Source: Phytopythium helicoides | Lineage: Eukaryota; Oomycota; Peronosporomycetes; Pythiales; Pythiaceae | Length of the DNA: 64,000 nt | Reading direction: 5' to 3' | Assembly: GCA_024867545.1 (NCBI GenBank) | Contig: JANFNE010000043.1 | Span: forward strand, 372,001-436,000 | Shown: piece after piece, positions 55,338 through 64,000 of the stretch | Layout: the number at the start of each line of letters is the position of its first letter | How positions within the stretch are numbered: the first letter of the stretch is position 1 | Translations under genes and position numbers: made by a program | Notes under the pieces: generated by a model | Told to the model about the DNA's origin: nothing | Database searches by the model: none | What the model saw: only the letters and a program-made list of their open reading frames with translations

Positions 55338-56549
55338 ATGGCGATCCTGAACCCGGAGACCGAGGGCCCGGCCGCCAAGGCCGCCGCAGGCGAGCAGACC
55401 CAGCGCCGCCTGGCCGAGGCCGGCTACCGCCACGTGGAAGGCGCGCCGGCGCCGCTGCCGCTCGACATGCCGCACTTCTCCATCAAGGAGCTGCGCGCCG
55501 CCATCCCGCCGCACTGCTTCGAGCGCTCCTTCCTGCGCTCCTCCTACTACATGGTCAAGAACGTGCTCACCTGCGCCGCGCTCTTCTACGCCGCGTCCTA
55601 CATCGACGACGAGGCGCTCGCGCTCCCCGCGGTCGCGCGCTACGCGCTCTGGGCCGTCTACTGGTTCTTCCAGGGCAGCTACCTCACGGGCGTCTGGGTC
55701 GTCGCCCACGAGTGCGGCCACCAGGCCTACTGCTCCTCTGAGGTTGTCAACAACCTCATCGGCCTCGTGCTCCACTCGGCGCTGCTCGTGCCCTACCACA
55801 GCTGGCGCATCTCGCACCGCAAGCACCACTCCAACACGGGCAGCTGCGAGAACGACGAGGTCTTCGTGCCCGTCACGCGCTCGCAGGTCAAGCACACGTG
55901 GAACGAGAACCTCGAGGATTCGCCGCTGTACCAGCTCTACCGCATCGCCTTCATGCTCATCGTCGGATGGATGCCCGGATACCTCTTCTTCAACGCCACG
56001 GGCCCCGCCAAGTACTACGACAAGCCCCACAGCCACTTCAACCCGTACTCGGCCATCTACTCGCCGCGCGAGCGCTGGATGATCGTGCTTAGCGACATCT
56101 TCATGGTGATCGCGCTCGCCGTGCTTGGCGTGCTCACCTACACCTTCTCGTTCCCGGTCATGGTCAAGTTCTACTTTATCCCCTACATGATCGTCAACGC
56201 CTACCTCGTGCTCATCACGTACCTGCAGCACACGGACACGTACATCCCGCACTTCCGTGAGGGCGAGTGGAACTGGCTGCGCGGCGCGCTCTGCACGGTC
56301 GACCGCTCCTTCGGCAGCTACCTCGACTCGGTCGTGCACCACATTGTGGACACGCACGTGACGCACCACATCTTCTCCAAGATGCCCTTCTACCACGCCG
56401 CGGAGGCCACCGAGGCGATCAAGCCTATCCTCGGCCGCTTCTACCTCAAGGACGACACGCCCGTGCCGATTGCGCTCTGGCGCAGCTACCGCTACTGCAA
56501 GTTCGTCGAGGACGACGGCAAGGTCGTCTTCTACAAGAACAAGCTCTGA
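55338..56549 (+). CDS. FAD2: Delta-12 fatty acid desaturase (oleate desaturase)
   Basis: A single-exon gene of 403 residues, which inserts a second double bond into oleoyl chains to make linoleate in the endoplasmic reticulum. The three histidine boxes that hold the di-iron centre are all present: HECGH at 124-128, HRKHH at 160-164 and HVTHH at 340-344. Four hydrophobic stretches lie in the usual positions: about 70-90, 105-122, a pair near 235-300, and one near 200. The C terminus, YKNKL, resembles the aromatic ER-retrieval signal YNNKL of plant FAD2. Length and boxes fit the delta-12 class; a delta-15 activity cannot be excluded by eye. Codon use is strongly G/C-ending, suggesting high expression. 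It converges on the next gene, 113 bp away. Confidence 0.92.
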   Translation: MAILNPETEGPAAKAAAGEQTQRRLAEAGYRHVEGAPAPLPLDMPHFSIKELRAAIPPHCFERSFLRSSYYMVKNVLTCAALFYAASYIDDEALALPAVARYALWAVYWFFQGSYLTGVWVVAHECGHQAYCSSEVVNNLIGLVLHSALLVPYHSWRISHRKHHSNTGSCENDEVFVPVTRSQVKHTWNENLEDSPLYQLYRIAFMLIVGWMPGYLFFNATGPAKYYDKPHSHFNPYSAIYSPRERWMIVLSDIFMVIALAVLGVLTYTFSFPVMVKFYFIPYMIVNAYLVLITYLQHTDTYIPHFREGEWNWLRGALCTVDRSFGSYLDSVVHHIVDTHVTHHIFSKMPFYHAAEATEAIKPILGRFYLKDDTPVPIALWRSYRYCKFVEDDGKVVFYKNKL

Positions 56550-56662
56550 TCTATCCGTCCGGCCGTAAGAGTGAGGCTGCCCGCCTTCCCAGGCGGCCAG
56601 CAACGTAATGCAAAAACAAACAAACAAACCCCATGAACCAACACCACCTTTCTGTGCTTTCT

Positions 56663-59332
56663 CTACTTTGTAGCTTTCCCACTTTTCGATGCAGACAACC
56701 GCAAAGCCAAGCGGAGACCGCGGTGCTTTGGCGAACGATGCGCACGATCGCCGTGTCTTGGTGAAGAACGGGGTCGACCAGTGTCGAGCCGAGCCGCAGC
56801 CTCGATGTCAGCGGACTCGGACGCTGCTAGCCACTGGTCGAGCGACGCGTTCAAGCTCTGTATGGATGCCAGATGCGACCGCAGCTCTATCTCCTCGGGC
56901 TCTTCGATGTCGTCAGGCTGTTCCTGATGGCTGATGATGGTCTCGATTTCCGAAGGCTTCCGCGTCACCCCAACAGAGCCGACAGCAGAGGAGCTGGGCT
57001 GTCGAGGCTTGTCACGACCCGCACTGCCACGCCGCCATCTCCACCAACGCCCAGATCGAGCTCTTGTTGGTTGACTGCCATCAGCAGTGCTGGAGTCATC
57101 CTCATGGACCTCGTCGTGCAGGCGCAAACTTTTGTACTCGAACGCCATGCGCTGACGGTGGAGCCACGCCAGTCTCCGCGAACAGCAAACACGAAGGAAC
57201 AGCACGAACACTAACGCTCCTGAGATGGCAGCAGTCGTCCACTGTGTCAGTCGCTCCCAGAACGAGCCATCACTCACCGTTGCCTGGACGTGATCGAGCA
57301 GAGCAGAGGGTTCAATGGAAACCTCCATCTCGAACGGCTCAACCATCTCGGTCGCCTCGGGAGAGGCTTGCAGTCGGACAAAGAACGTTACTGAAGGCTG
57401 GAGATCGGGAGAAGATTGAGGAAGAACTTGCACTGCAACTTCAGCAATCTGTGCCTGGTTGTTGATCTCGGTGGCGGATGTAAGTTGCAAGGCACCGCTC
57501 GATTGGATGAAGTCAATGCCGGCTGCAGCAGTGCCATCGAGGGTTTCGTAGCTGACAGGTGACAAACTACTGCCTGTACAGCGAACACTGCCGACCAAGT
57601 ACACGGGTAGCGCGACCACGAGCATCTGCGCAACAGGGCGTACCACCATGGTTTGGTTCGTTCCAAATGTGATGGCATCGCGACAAAAAGGCTCCAAACG
57701 GCCATCACCAGTGTTTAACTTTGTCAGTGTAGTCGTCACGGTGTTGGTCTCACCTCGTCGACGTGTTCCAGCTCGCAATGCCAACACAAGTTCTTCATTC
57801 TGTGCGCCTTGTTCAGATTCATCGCTCTCGCTCGGTGTCAGACGTGATGCAAACACACCAGCTAGAGCCACCGCGCGATCAGGACCCGAGTCACCAATAT
57901 CTTTGAGCCAGAGAGTTTCTCCATTGGATCCAGCCAGTCGAAGAACTACCAACTGCTCCATTGCATCGGCGCTCAGGAAACCTGCATCAGCGAGTGCCAC
58001 CAGTACGACATCAAAGCCGTTCGATTTGCTTGATTGGGATGGCACGATAACTGCGCGCTCTCCAGATGAGCTCGCACGAGAAACGAGCTGTCGAAGCCAC
58101 TGGATGTTGCCAAACTTTGAATCTACACGAGCCAAAATGGAGTTTGCACAGGTAGTTGCGGACGCCGCACACTCGCGTCGAAACGCTCGCTGTTCAAATA
58201 CATCTGTTGAGAGAGATCCTCCGATTGTCGTTCCAACAACAAAAAGATGAGTAGCGTCCGGAGACACTACAAGGTCGCAGTTTCCTCTTCGTCTAGTGAC
58301 AGTTTCTGGGTTGATGTCAGTGCTGGAAATGGATGCAGCGGACAGACGGCAGATCTCGGATGTCATATTCAGTCCAATCCTTCGAGTCCACTCCACCTGC
58401 CCTGACTGAGCGTTAACCCGCTGAATAAATAAATCCTCACCCTGGTGTATCGATGCCTCCTGGTCGCTTGCAGTGAATGTTCCCGTTGTGTCACCTACTA
58501 AAAAGACCGATCCTGATAGAATGTTCGAGTCCACTCCAAATACTCGGTCGTCGCCGTTGTTGAGCGATGACACCACGTGGAGCCACATTGTATTGCCTGT
58601 GCTTGCGTCAAGCTTGTACACAAACCCGTCGAGGTTGCTGGCCGCCTGGATAGATGTATCTCGAGAAAAACCTCCAACATACAAAGCGCCACCTAAATCA
58701 GCTCGCATCGACGTGACTTCATCAAATTTTTCTGCTGCGTCAAAATCTCGCCGCCACATCAGTTTCCCCAAAGTTGCATCTAGTTTGAAAATGTAAAAGT
58801 CCCCGCCACGAGTCGATACTGCTGTTTTTGGTGGCGCATTTACTGCCACATATATGCTTGTACTTGCATCCACGTCAACAGCGACGCAGTCACCTCCATA
58901 CATAGTATTTCCCCAGGATTCCAGTCGCCATAGCTCCGCACCCGTGGGCGAATATTTGCTGACATATGGGCGACGGTGAGATGCTGCTGTCGAAGTTGAC
59001 ACCTCTTGCCAAGTGCCACATACGATAATGTTCCCAATGTTGTCCGTGACTACAGCATTCGCTTCGCTAGGAAATGCCGATGACGACGAGGACCACGACA
59101 ACTCGGTGATCGAAGCCGAGACAATAGAAACTGCGCTCAAGCCGATACCACAACCGATCAGCATCACCAGAAATCGAGCACGATGAGTACGGATGTATCG
59201 ACGGCAAGCTTGTGTCCGTTTCCGAAAGTATAGAGATTCCTGATTGTTAGGACACGCAACCGTTGAAGCTGCATCACATCGCCGACGCTTGCGTCCACAA
59301 AGAGGCATGGATGGAGACCCAGGCACATTCAT
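56663..59332 (-). CDS. Membrane protein with beta-propeller-like ectodomain and Calx-beta-like domain
   Basis: The single-exon frame has its first ATG at 59332, giving 889 residues. An Arg-rich N terminus leads to a hydrophobic segment at about 53-72 (FLVMLIGCGIGLSAVSIVSA), a signal anchor or uncleaved signal. About 500 residues follow with repeating blades of the form YVSKYSPTGAELW, FIFKLDATLGKLMW, FVYKLDASTGNTMW, VNAQSGQVEW, VDSKFGNIQW and NGETLWLKDIG, like PQQ/SBBP-type beta-propellers. Next, about 590-680, comes a Calx-beta-like stretch with SYETLDGTAAAGIDF. A second membrane segment (about 697-714) precedes a 175-residue Ser/Arg-rich tail. Its function is unknown; it could be a surface adhesion or sensing protein. 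The frame is open upstream to 59398 but lacks an ATG there. Confidence 0.65.
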   Translation of the reverse strand: MNVPGSPSMPLCGRKRRRCDAASTVACPNNQESLYFRKRTQACRRYIRTHRARFLVMLIGCGIGLSAVSIVSASITELSWSSSSSAFPSEANAVVTDNIGNIIVCGTWQEVSTSTAASHRRPYVSKYSPTGAELWRLESWGNTMYGGDCVAVDVDASTSIYVAVNAPPKTAVSTRGGDFYIFKLDATLGKLMWRRDFDAAEKFDEVTSMRADLGGALYVGGFSRDTSIQAASNLDGFVYKLDASTGNTMWLHVVSSLNNGDDRVFGVDSNILSGSVFLVGDTTGTFTASDQEASIHQGEDLFIQRVNAQSGQVEWTRRIGLNMTSEICRLSAASISSTDINPETVTRRRGNCDLVVSPDATHLFVVGTTIGGSLSTDVFEQRAFRRECAASATTCANSILARVDSKFGNIQWLRQLVSRASSSGERAVIVPSQSSKSNGFDVVLVALADAGFLSADAMEQLVVLRLAGSNGETLWLKDIGDSGPDRAVALAGVFASRLTPSESDESEQGAQNEELVLALRAGTRRRGETNTVTTTLTKLNTGDGRLEPFCRDAITFGTNQTMVVRPVAQMLVVALPVYLVGSVRCTGSSLSPVSYETLDGTAAAGIDFIQSSGALQLTSATEINNQAQIAEVAVQVLPQSSPDLQPSVTFFVRLQASPEATEMVEPFEMEVSIEPSALLDHVQATVSDGSFWERLTQWTTAAISGALVFVLFLRVCCSRRLAWLHRQRMAFEYKSLRLHDEVHEDDSSTADGSQPTRARSGRWWRWRRGSAGRDKPRQPSSSAVGSVGVTRKPSEIETIISHQEQPDDIEEPEEIELRSHLASIQSLNASLDQWLAASESADIEAAARLDTGRPRSSPRHGDRAHRSPKHRGLRLALRLSASKSGKATK

Positions 59333-59563
59333 CTTGGTGCTGCGAGCAACGCGAGTCGCTTCTATGTCGATTAATGCCTGGCAAGAACACAACAACACCG
59401 CAGCAAATAGCTCATCGCCTCACAAATAAAAGTCTTGAGCTAAAGAAAGCCAGGCGTCGATGTCATTTGATCTTGCCAAGGTGACGCGTTTAGCTAATAG
59501 CGCTCAAGGTCGGAGATCCCCGTGTCTCATTCACGAAACGCATGCAAGTCTATTTATCGTAGC

Positions 59564-62500
59564 CTAGTCGAACCACCGCTCGCGACTCGAGCCCTCATCT
59601 CCGCCCACTGCCGATCCAGCTGCAGGTTTGCGGATCTCGCCGAACAAATCCTGCTTGTAGCTGCGCACGAGCTCGTCAAATGAACGCTCCTGCTCCTTCT
59701 CGGACACACGAGACTTTTTGCGTTCCTTGCGAGAGAGCGCCTTGGTGCTGGCGGCCACCGGAACCTTGCTCACCACTCGGTCCAGTTCCGCATCAGCACT
59801 TTCACGCTTCCGCTTTTTGTCGCTCACTGGCTTGCTCGTCACCACCGCCGACTTAGCCTTGGCCTTTGCCGGTTTTGACTTCCCCTTGACCTCATCTTGA
59901 GTCTCCTGCTTGGCTTGAGCACGCTCCTTCTTGCGCTCACGCTGACGTTGGCCACGGCTCTTCTTCTTTTTCTCTGCGTCAGCGCCATCCGTACCTGCAG
60001 CCTCACGAAGCGCACGCTCTTCCTCGCGCTTCTTCTCTGCATCCTGTCGCCGCTTCTCGCGAAGTTTGAGCTTGCCGTGGTTCTCAAGGGCGAACTCGAC
60101 AATGAGACGTGGCTTGTTGCTGTCGGAAGCTCCTGGCGCAGCAGGCTTGCCCGCCGCCAGGGAAGTGTACCGCGGATTGTTGTTGAGTTCGCGCAGAGCC
60201 GCAAGCGCATGCACGTGCTCGGCAAACTCGATGAAACCATAGCCGCGCGACTTGGCAGCACCGCGAGTGGACACACCCGCGTCTTCGCGCACAACCTTGG
60301 CCATCTTGACCTTGACCGGCACCGAGTCGCTCGCAGGTAGGAGATCGCGTTTGACCTCGGCGCGCGCAACTTTTCCGGCGCGCATTCCCGTCACAGCCGC
60401 ATCCTTACCAATCTCCTTGAGCTTCTTGTCATCCACCGACCCAGCCAGGTTGCGCACCGAAAGACGCAGCGGAGAGACAAAGTAGAGCGGGTGCTTGAGC
60501 TTCTCCTTTTTCTCCTTGAGCGCACGGCGGCGCTTAGCGATGTCGCCCGCCGGCATCTCGAGTTGCTCGTCCGACACCTTGTTGACATTGATAGTACCCT
60601 CGTACGCCAAATACAAGTTACGCTTGTCCTGAGCCTTGCGCTGAGCAGCGTTCGACTCAGCGAGGTGTTCGGCTTCGGTCTTGGACACTGCACGCGTGAT
60701 CGAGAGCAGACGTCCATCCAGCGTCAGCGTGTCATCGCCATCCGCCATAGCCGACAGCGCAAACACGTTCTCAGGCTTTTTGTGCTTCTTCTTCTTGTCC
60801 TTCTTGCTATCGAGAGCGGCGGCGTTCGCTGCAATGGCGTCTGCCCGAGCAAGAACCTGATCGGCCACCTCGCGTTGGCGGAAGCGGACAAAGCCCACGC
60901 CCTTCGAGAGCCCTGAGCCCTTGTCAATGACCACACGGGCGTACTCGACAGGGCCAAACTTGGTAAAGAAGTCGCGCAGGCCCTCCTCTGTCGATTGGAA
61001 CGACAAGTTTCGAATGAAAAGCGTGCGGTCACGCTGGGCTTCCGTATCCTCGCGGTACGTCACCGGGTGGGTGTCGGCATCGTCATCGTCGTCTTCGCTC
61101 TCCTCGCCACTTTCATCGTCATCCGTCGCCATCTCCAACTCGTCGCCAGCCTCCTCAGCGTTGTCATTCCCCTCTTCGTCCTCTTCCATATCATCATCTT
61201 CTTCATTCTCATCGTCACCAGTTTCCTTGTTGACCTGCTGCTCACTCTGCTGCTGCTGTTGTTGCAGGTATTTTGCCTTCGAAAGTGCAAAATCGACAAT
61301 CATCTCTCGGCCCTTGATTTTGACGCCATTCTGAGCCTCGACAGCAGCGCGTGCGTCTTGCACGTCGCGGAACTGTACAAAGCCAAAGCCACGACTCTTT
61401 CCGAGCTTGGGGGCGTCGCCTTCCTCTTCGCCTTCAGCCGTCTCGACCGGCATACGCACGACACGCACCTCTGCCAGCGGTCCGTGAACCGAGAACGCCT
61501 TTGTCAAATCCTCGTCCGTAGTCTGGAACGCCAAGTTACGAACAATGAGGCGAAGACCCTCCGCCGTGGACGCTTCGGCATTCTTGCCACCCTTAGCAGC
61601 AGGGTTGGCTTCGTGTTTCTCCAAAGACTGCACACGGAGCGTGGCACCCTTGAAGATGTGGTGGTCGAGCTTCTGCACAGCCAACTCGGCGTCCTTGAGC
61701 TTCTCGAAGCGCACAACCGCGATCTGTCGGTTCGTGCTGACCTTGGCGTCGTCCGCACGCAGCTCGACCGTGTCGACAGGGCCGATTTTCTTGGCCTTCT
61801 TGAGCACCTGCTTCTTGGTCACATCGGCGCCGAGCCCGAAGATCACGACCGACTTTTGGGCCGGCGTGGCGCTTGCGTCCTTGCGTGCCTCCACCTGACG
61901 CAGGAACTCGCGGTGCTGGCGGCGTCGCGCATTCCGCTCGCTTTGCACATGCTCCTGCGTTTGTTCGGCCTTCCCCTCCTCCTTCTTTTGCTGCTTTTGG
62001 TCCTTGAGTTGAGCCTGCTTGTCCTCCTTTGAGTGCGTCGCAGACTTCTTGACCTCCTTCTTGACCTCTTCCTTGGCCTCCTTGGCCGCCTCCTTCTCAG
62101 CGGGATCCTCTTGCTGCTGCTTCTCGTCCTTCTTCTTCTTGTCCTTCTTCTTCTTCTTGTCCTTCTTGGGCTCCTCGACAGCAGCTTCCTCGGCCTTCTC
62201 CACAACGGGTGCTTGCTCCTCCGATTGCTGCTGCTCCTCGACCGCCTCACCGTGCTGCTTGTGGTCCTGTATGTGGCCCTGTTCCTGCTTGTGCTGCTGC
62301 TGCTGCTTGTTACGCGCACCCTTCTCCTTTGCCAGGTCTGTTGCCATCGCACCGCATCAGCCCCGCGCCGCCACCACTACCACCACCATCAACGGCCAAT
62401 AGCACGCACCGATGTGCATCTTGCGGCCCTGGAAGTCTTTTCCATTGAGCTGCTCAATCGCCTGCTGCGCATCGCTCGCAACCGCGCTGTCGGCACCCAC

Positions 62501-62713
62501 CAGTATCCGTCAGTCCGCCGCAACCCTCTCCACCGCCACATTCCCGCCGCACAATTTGACGAATGCGAAGCCGCGCGTGAGCGTCTCGCTCTTGCGCTTG
62601 CCCTTGTCCTTGATCAGGTCGATCTTGCGCACGGGCCCCACGTCGCCGAAGACGAGCTCCAGCTCCTCCTGCGTCACGCCGTACGGCAGGTTGCGCACGA
62701 ACACGCTCGCCAT
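59564..62713 (-). CDS. Nop4/RBM28-like nucleolar RNA-binding protein
   Basis: Three exons (62713-62553, 62486-62410, 62337-59564) with introns of 66 and 72 nt encode about 1,003 residues. The splice choice restores RRM1 exactly (SVFVRNLPYGV, then RGFAFVKFAVASDAQQAIEQ). Further RRMs lie at about 240-320 (weak), 338-430 (LIVRNLAF and RGFGFVQF), 515-600 (TLFIRNLSF and VGFVRF) and 704-830 (LSVRNLAG and RGYGFIEF). A Lys/Glu/Gln-rich linker separates RRM1 and RRM2, an acidic stretch (about 445-510) precedes RRM4, and the tail is Lys-rich. The Nop4/RBM28 family binds pre-rRNA in the nucleolus and is needed for 60S subunit assembly. The domain order fits; the number of RRMs is one more than usual if the weak one is counted. 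Confidence 0.82.
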
Positions 62714-63017
62714 GGTCGCCTGCGAATGAAGAGTGTCGACCAGTGGCTGGCCGGCGGCAGGTATCGAGTGTGGGAGGGGAGCAGACCAAGAGCCGCCAGT
62801 GGTGTCCGCAATACATCGACATCGTTTTGAGGAGGGTATTCTTTTTAGTAGAGAAAGGGATCTCGAAGCGACACCACCAGGCATGAGCTGCTTTGCTACA
62901 TGTTGCTGGCACTGCGCGCCGCAGACGCAAGACCGAGGCGAACGCGAGGAGATCGGAATATATAACTGGAGGTGGGTAGTAATACGGTAGAAACACGGAA
63001 GCGCAACCCGAAGGCGT
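62714..63017. other. Intergenic region between the Nop4-like and PINX1-like genes
   Basis: This 304-bp stretch holds the promoter and 5' leader of the Nop4-like gene and the 3' flank of the PINX1-like gene, both on the minus strand. No other feature was seen. Confidence 0.5.
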
Positions 63018-63697
63018 CTAGGCGTCGGCGTGGGAGGACGAGGCGAGGCCGAGAATGGCGGCCATGTCCTTGGCGTCGTAGCCCTTGGCGTTCTTGTTGT
63101 GCTGGCGCTTGTGGTAGTGGATGCGGCGCGAGACCTTGACCACGGGCTTGTCGCCGGCCTTCTTGCTCTTCTTGCTCTTCTTCTCCTTCTTGGCCTTCTT
63201 CTCCTTCTTGGCCTTCTTCTTGCGCGCCTTGCGCTCGTCCGCCGACTCGTCCGCCTCGCTGGCGCTCGCGCTCTTGTCTGCACACGCGTCGGTCATACAC
63301 AAGCAGTGGTGAGTTGCGCGCGCCTCCTCCAGCTCCAAGGCGGGGGAGCGCTCAGCCCCTCGCCCCGACCGAACGCACCGCCGTACGACTTGTTGAGCGA
63401 CTTGAGCACGTCCGCGAAGCCCGCAGCCGTGTTGGACCAGCCCTGCACCTCGGCCTGCTTGAGGCTGCAGCCCACGCCGAGGTTCTCGGAGCGGCGCGCG
63501 ATCTTGACGTGCGCCGCCTGGCCCTGCAGGTCCTTGCCCACGCCCTTGCCCGCCGACCAGCCCATCTTGACCAGCATCTTGTACCCGAACTTGCTCGTGT
63601 CGGCCGCCCACGCCATGTTCTGCATGCCGCCAAGCGCCACCATCGTCTGCCCCGCCTCCTCGTCCTGCATCGCCGCCGCCGTCGCCACCGCCGCCAT
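63018..63697 (-). CDS. PINX1/Gno1-like G-patch protein
   Basis: Two exons (63697-63379 and 63277-63018) with a 101-nt intron encode 192 residues. The N-terminal half has a G-patch of the PINX1 type: FGYKMLVKMGWSAGKGVGKD, then HVKIARRSENLGVG. The C-terminal half is a long Lys-rich stretch (KKAKKEKKAKKEKKSKKSKK) ending RRIHYHKRQHNKNAKGYD. PINX1 and yeast Gno1/Pxr1 activate the helicase Prp43/DHX15 through the G-patch during rRNA processing in the nucleolus; the animal protein also restrains telomerase. The protein is shorter than human PINX1 (about 330), lacking most of the telomerase-inhibitory region. It lies next to another ribosome-biogenesis gene in the same orientation. Confidence 0.75.
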
Positions 63698-63904
63698 CTT
63701 CTCCAGTGAGGGAGCCGGCCGGGGCCACCAACCCCAGAGGGCGCTCTATTGAGGCGTCGCAGTGTGCCTGCGGGGAAGCGTTTCGAGAGGGTTTGCTGGC
63801 CCCGTAAAAGAAGCCCAGGGGGGAAAGGCCGGATCGCCTGCTTGACGGCGGCACCCACGGCGGCGAGGAGCGGCGCGGGCGAGCGCGCCAGCGGACCGGA
63901 GGCG

Positions 63905-64000
63905 ATGGACGACGCGCAGCTGCGCAGCCTGCTGCTATGGGTGCGTGGCTTGGCTTGGCGCGGCGCGCTGGGCGGGCTGCAGCTCACGCCTCGCGCTTGC
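63905..64000 (+). CDS. Possible gene start, cut by the window edge
   Basis: An ATG at 63905 begins MDDAQLRSLLLW. A GTGCGT directly after TGG at 63940 could be a splice donor; alternatively the frame is open to the window end (VRGLAWRGALGGLQ). It lies 207 bp from the divergent PINX1-like start, the usual spacing for a shared promoter in this gene-dense part. There is too little sequence to name it. Confidence 0.35.
   Translation, partial: MDDAQLRSLLLWVRGLAWRGALGGLQLTPRAC

Noticed and set aside
55095..56627. 510-codon open frame antisense to the desaturase
   Set aside because: It is the reverse-strand shadow of a GC-rich gene with strong third-position bias; its Val/Arg/Glu-rich product has no motif, while the plus strand has all three desaturase histidine boxes.
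59333..59398. Extension of the propeller protein to 59398
   Set aside because: It begins with GTG; the first in-frame ATG is at 59332. An upstream exon remains possible but is not supported.
1..64000. CRISPR array, rRNA genes or bacterial-type operons
   Set aside because: No regularly spaced short repeats, no rRNA sequence and no ribosome-binding-site pattern; spliceosomal introns show a eukaryotic nuclear genome.

Overview
The window looks like nuclear DNA of an oomycete, most likely Phytophthora or a close peronosporalean relative. The evidence is short introns (about 55-100 nt) with CTAAC-like branch sites, closely packed housekeeping genes, a plant/oomycete-type delta-12 desaturase, and LTR retrotransposons of the kind that fill the gene-poor parts of these genomes. 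The assignment is inferred from gene style and protein families; no species can be named from the sequence alone.

The window has two halves. From 1 to about 38.7 kb it is almost entirely transposable elements. A decayed chromodomain Gypsy element (905-3676, minus) and a MULE-type transposase fragment (3677-4448) come first. Six copies of one Ty1/copia family follow, named here Copia-1 to Copia-4, B and C, in the orientations + - + - - -. Copia-1 (4788-9539) and Copia-2 (10970-15752) have open gag-pol frames, paired LTRs and perfect 5-bp target duplications. Copia-3 (16808-21057) and Copia-4 (21061-25834) are frameshifted. Copy B and copy C are 3'-truncated. Copia-4, B and C, with the 2.1-kb segments between them, form a 6,502-bp direct duplication. 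Its sequence pattern fits one unequal crossover inside pol, mapped to a stretch of about 100 bp near 29.1-29.2 kb. Copia-2 sits inside an older Gypsy gag pseudogene.

An AT-rich stretch (38.7-42.7 kb) contains two identical tRNA-Leu(UAG) genes pointing away from each other, each with a TATA-like element about 30-40 bp upstream.

From 42.7 kb to the end the DNA is gene-dense: an OTU-like cysteine protease; a small mitochondrial membrane protein resembling the ATP synthase DAPIT/k subunit, divergent from a 1,511-residue FANCI homologue; a seven-exon class I cyclic-nucleotide phosphodiesterase; ribosomal protein eL36; a delta-12 fatty acid desaturase; a membrane protein with a beta-propeller-like ectodomain and a Calx-beta-like segment; a five-RRM Nop4/RBM28-like protein; a PINX1/Gno1-like G-patch protein; and the start of one more possible gene. 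Three of these (eL36, Nop4/RBM28, PINX1-like) act in ribosome production. The rest share no obvious pathway, as is usual for eukaryotic neighbours. Exon boundaries were worked out by hand from GT-AG sites, reading phase and family conservation.
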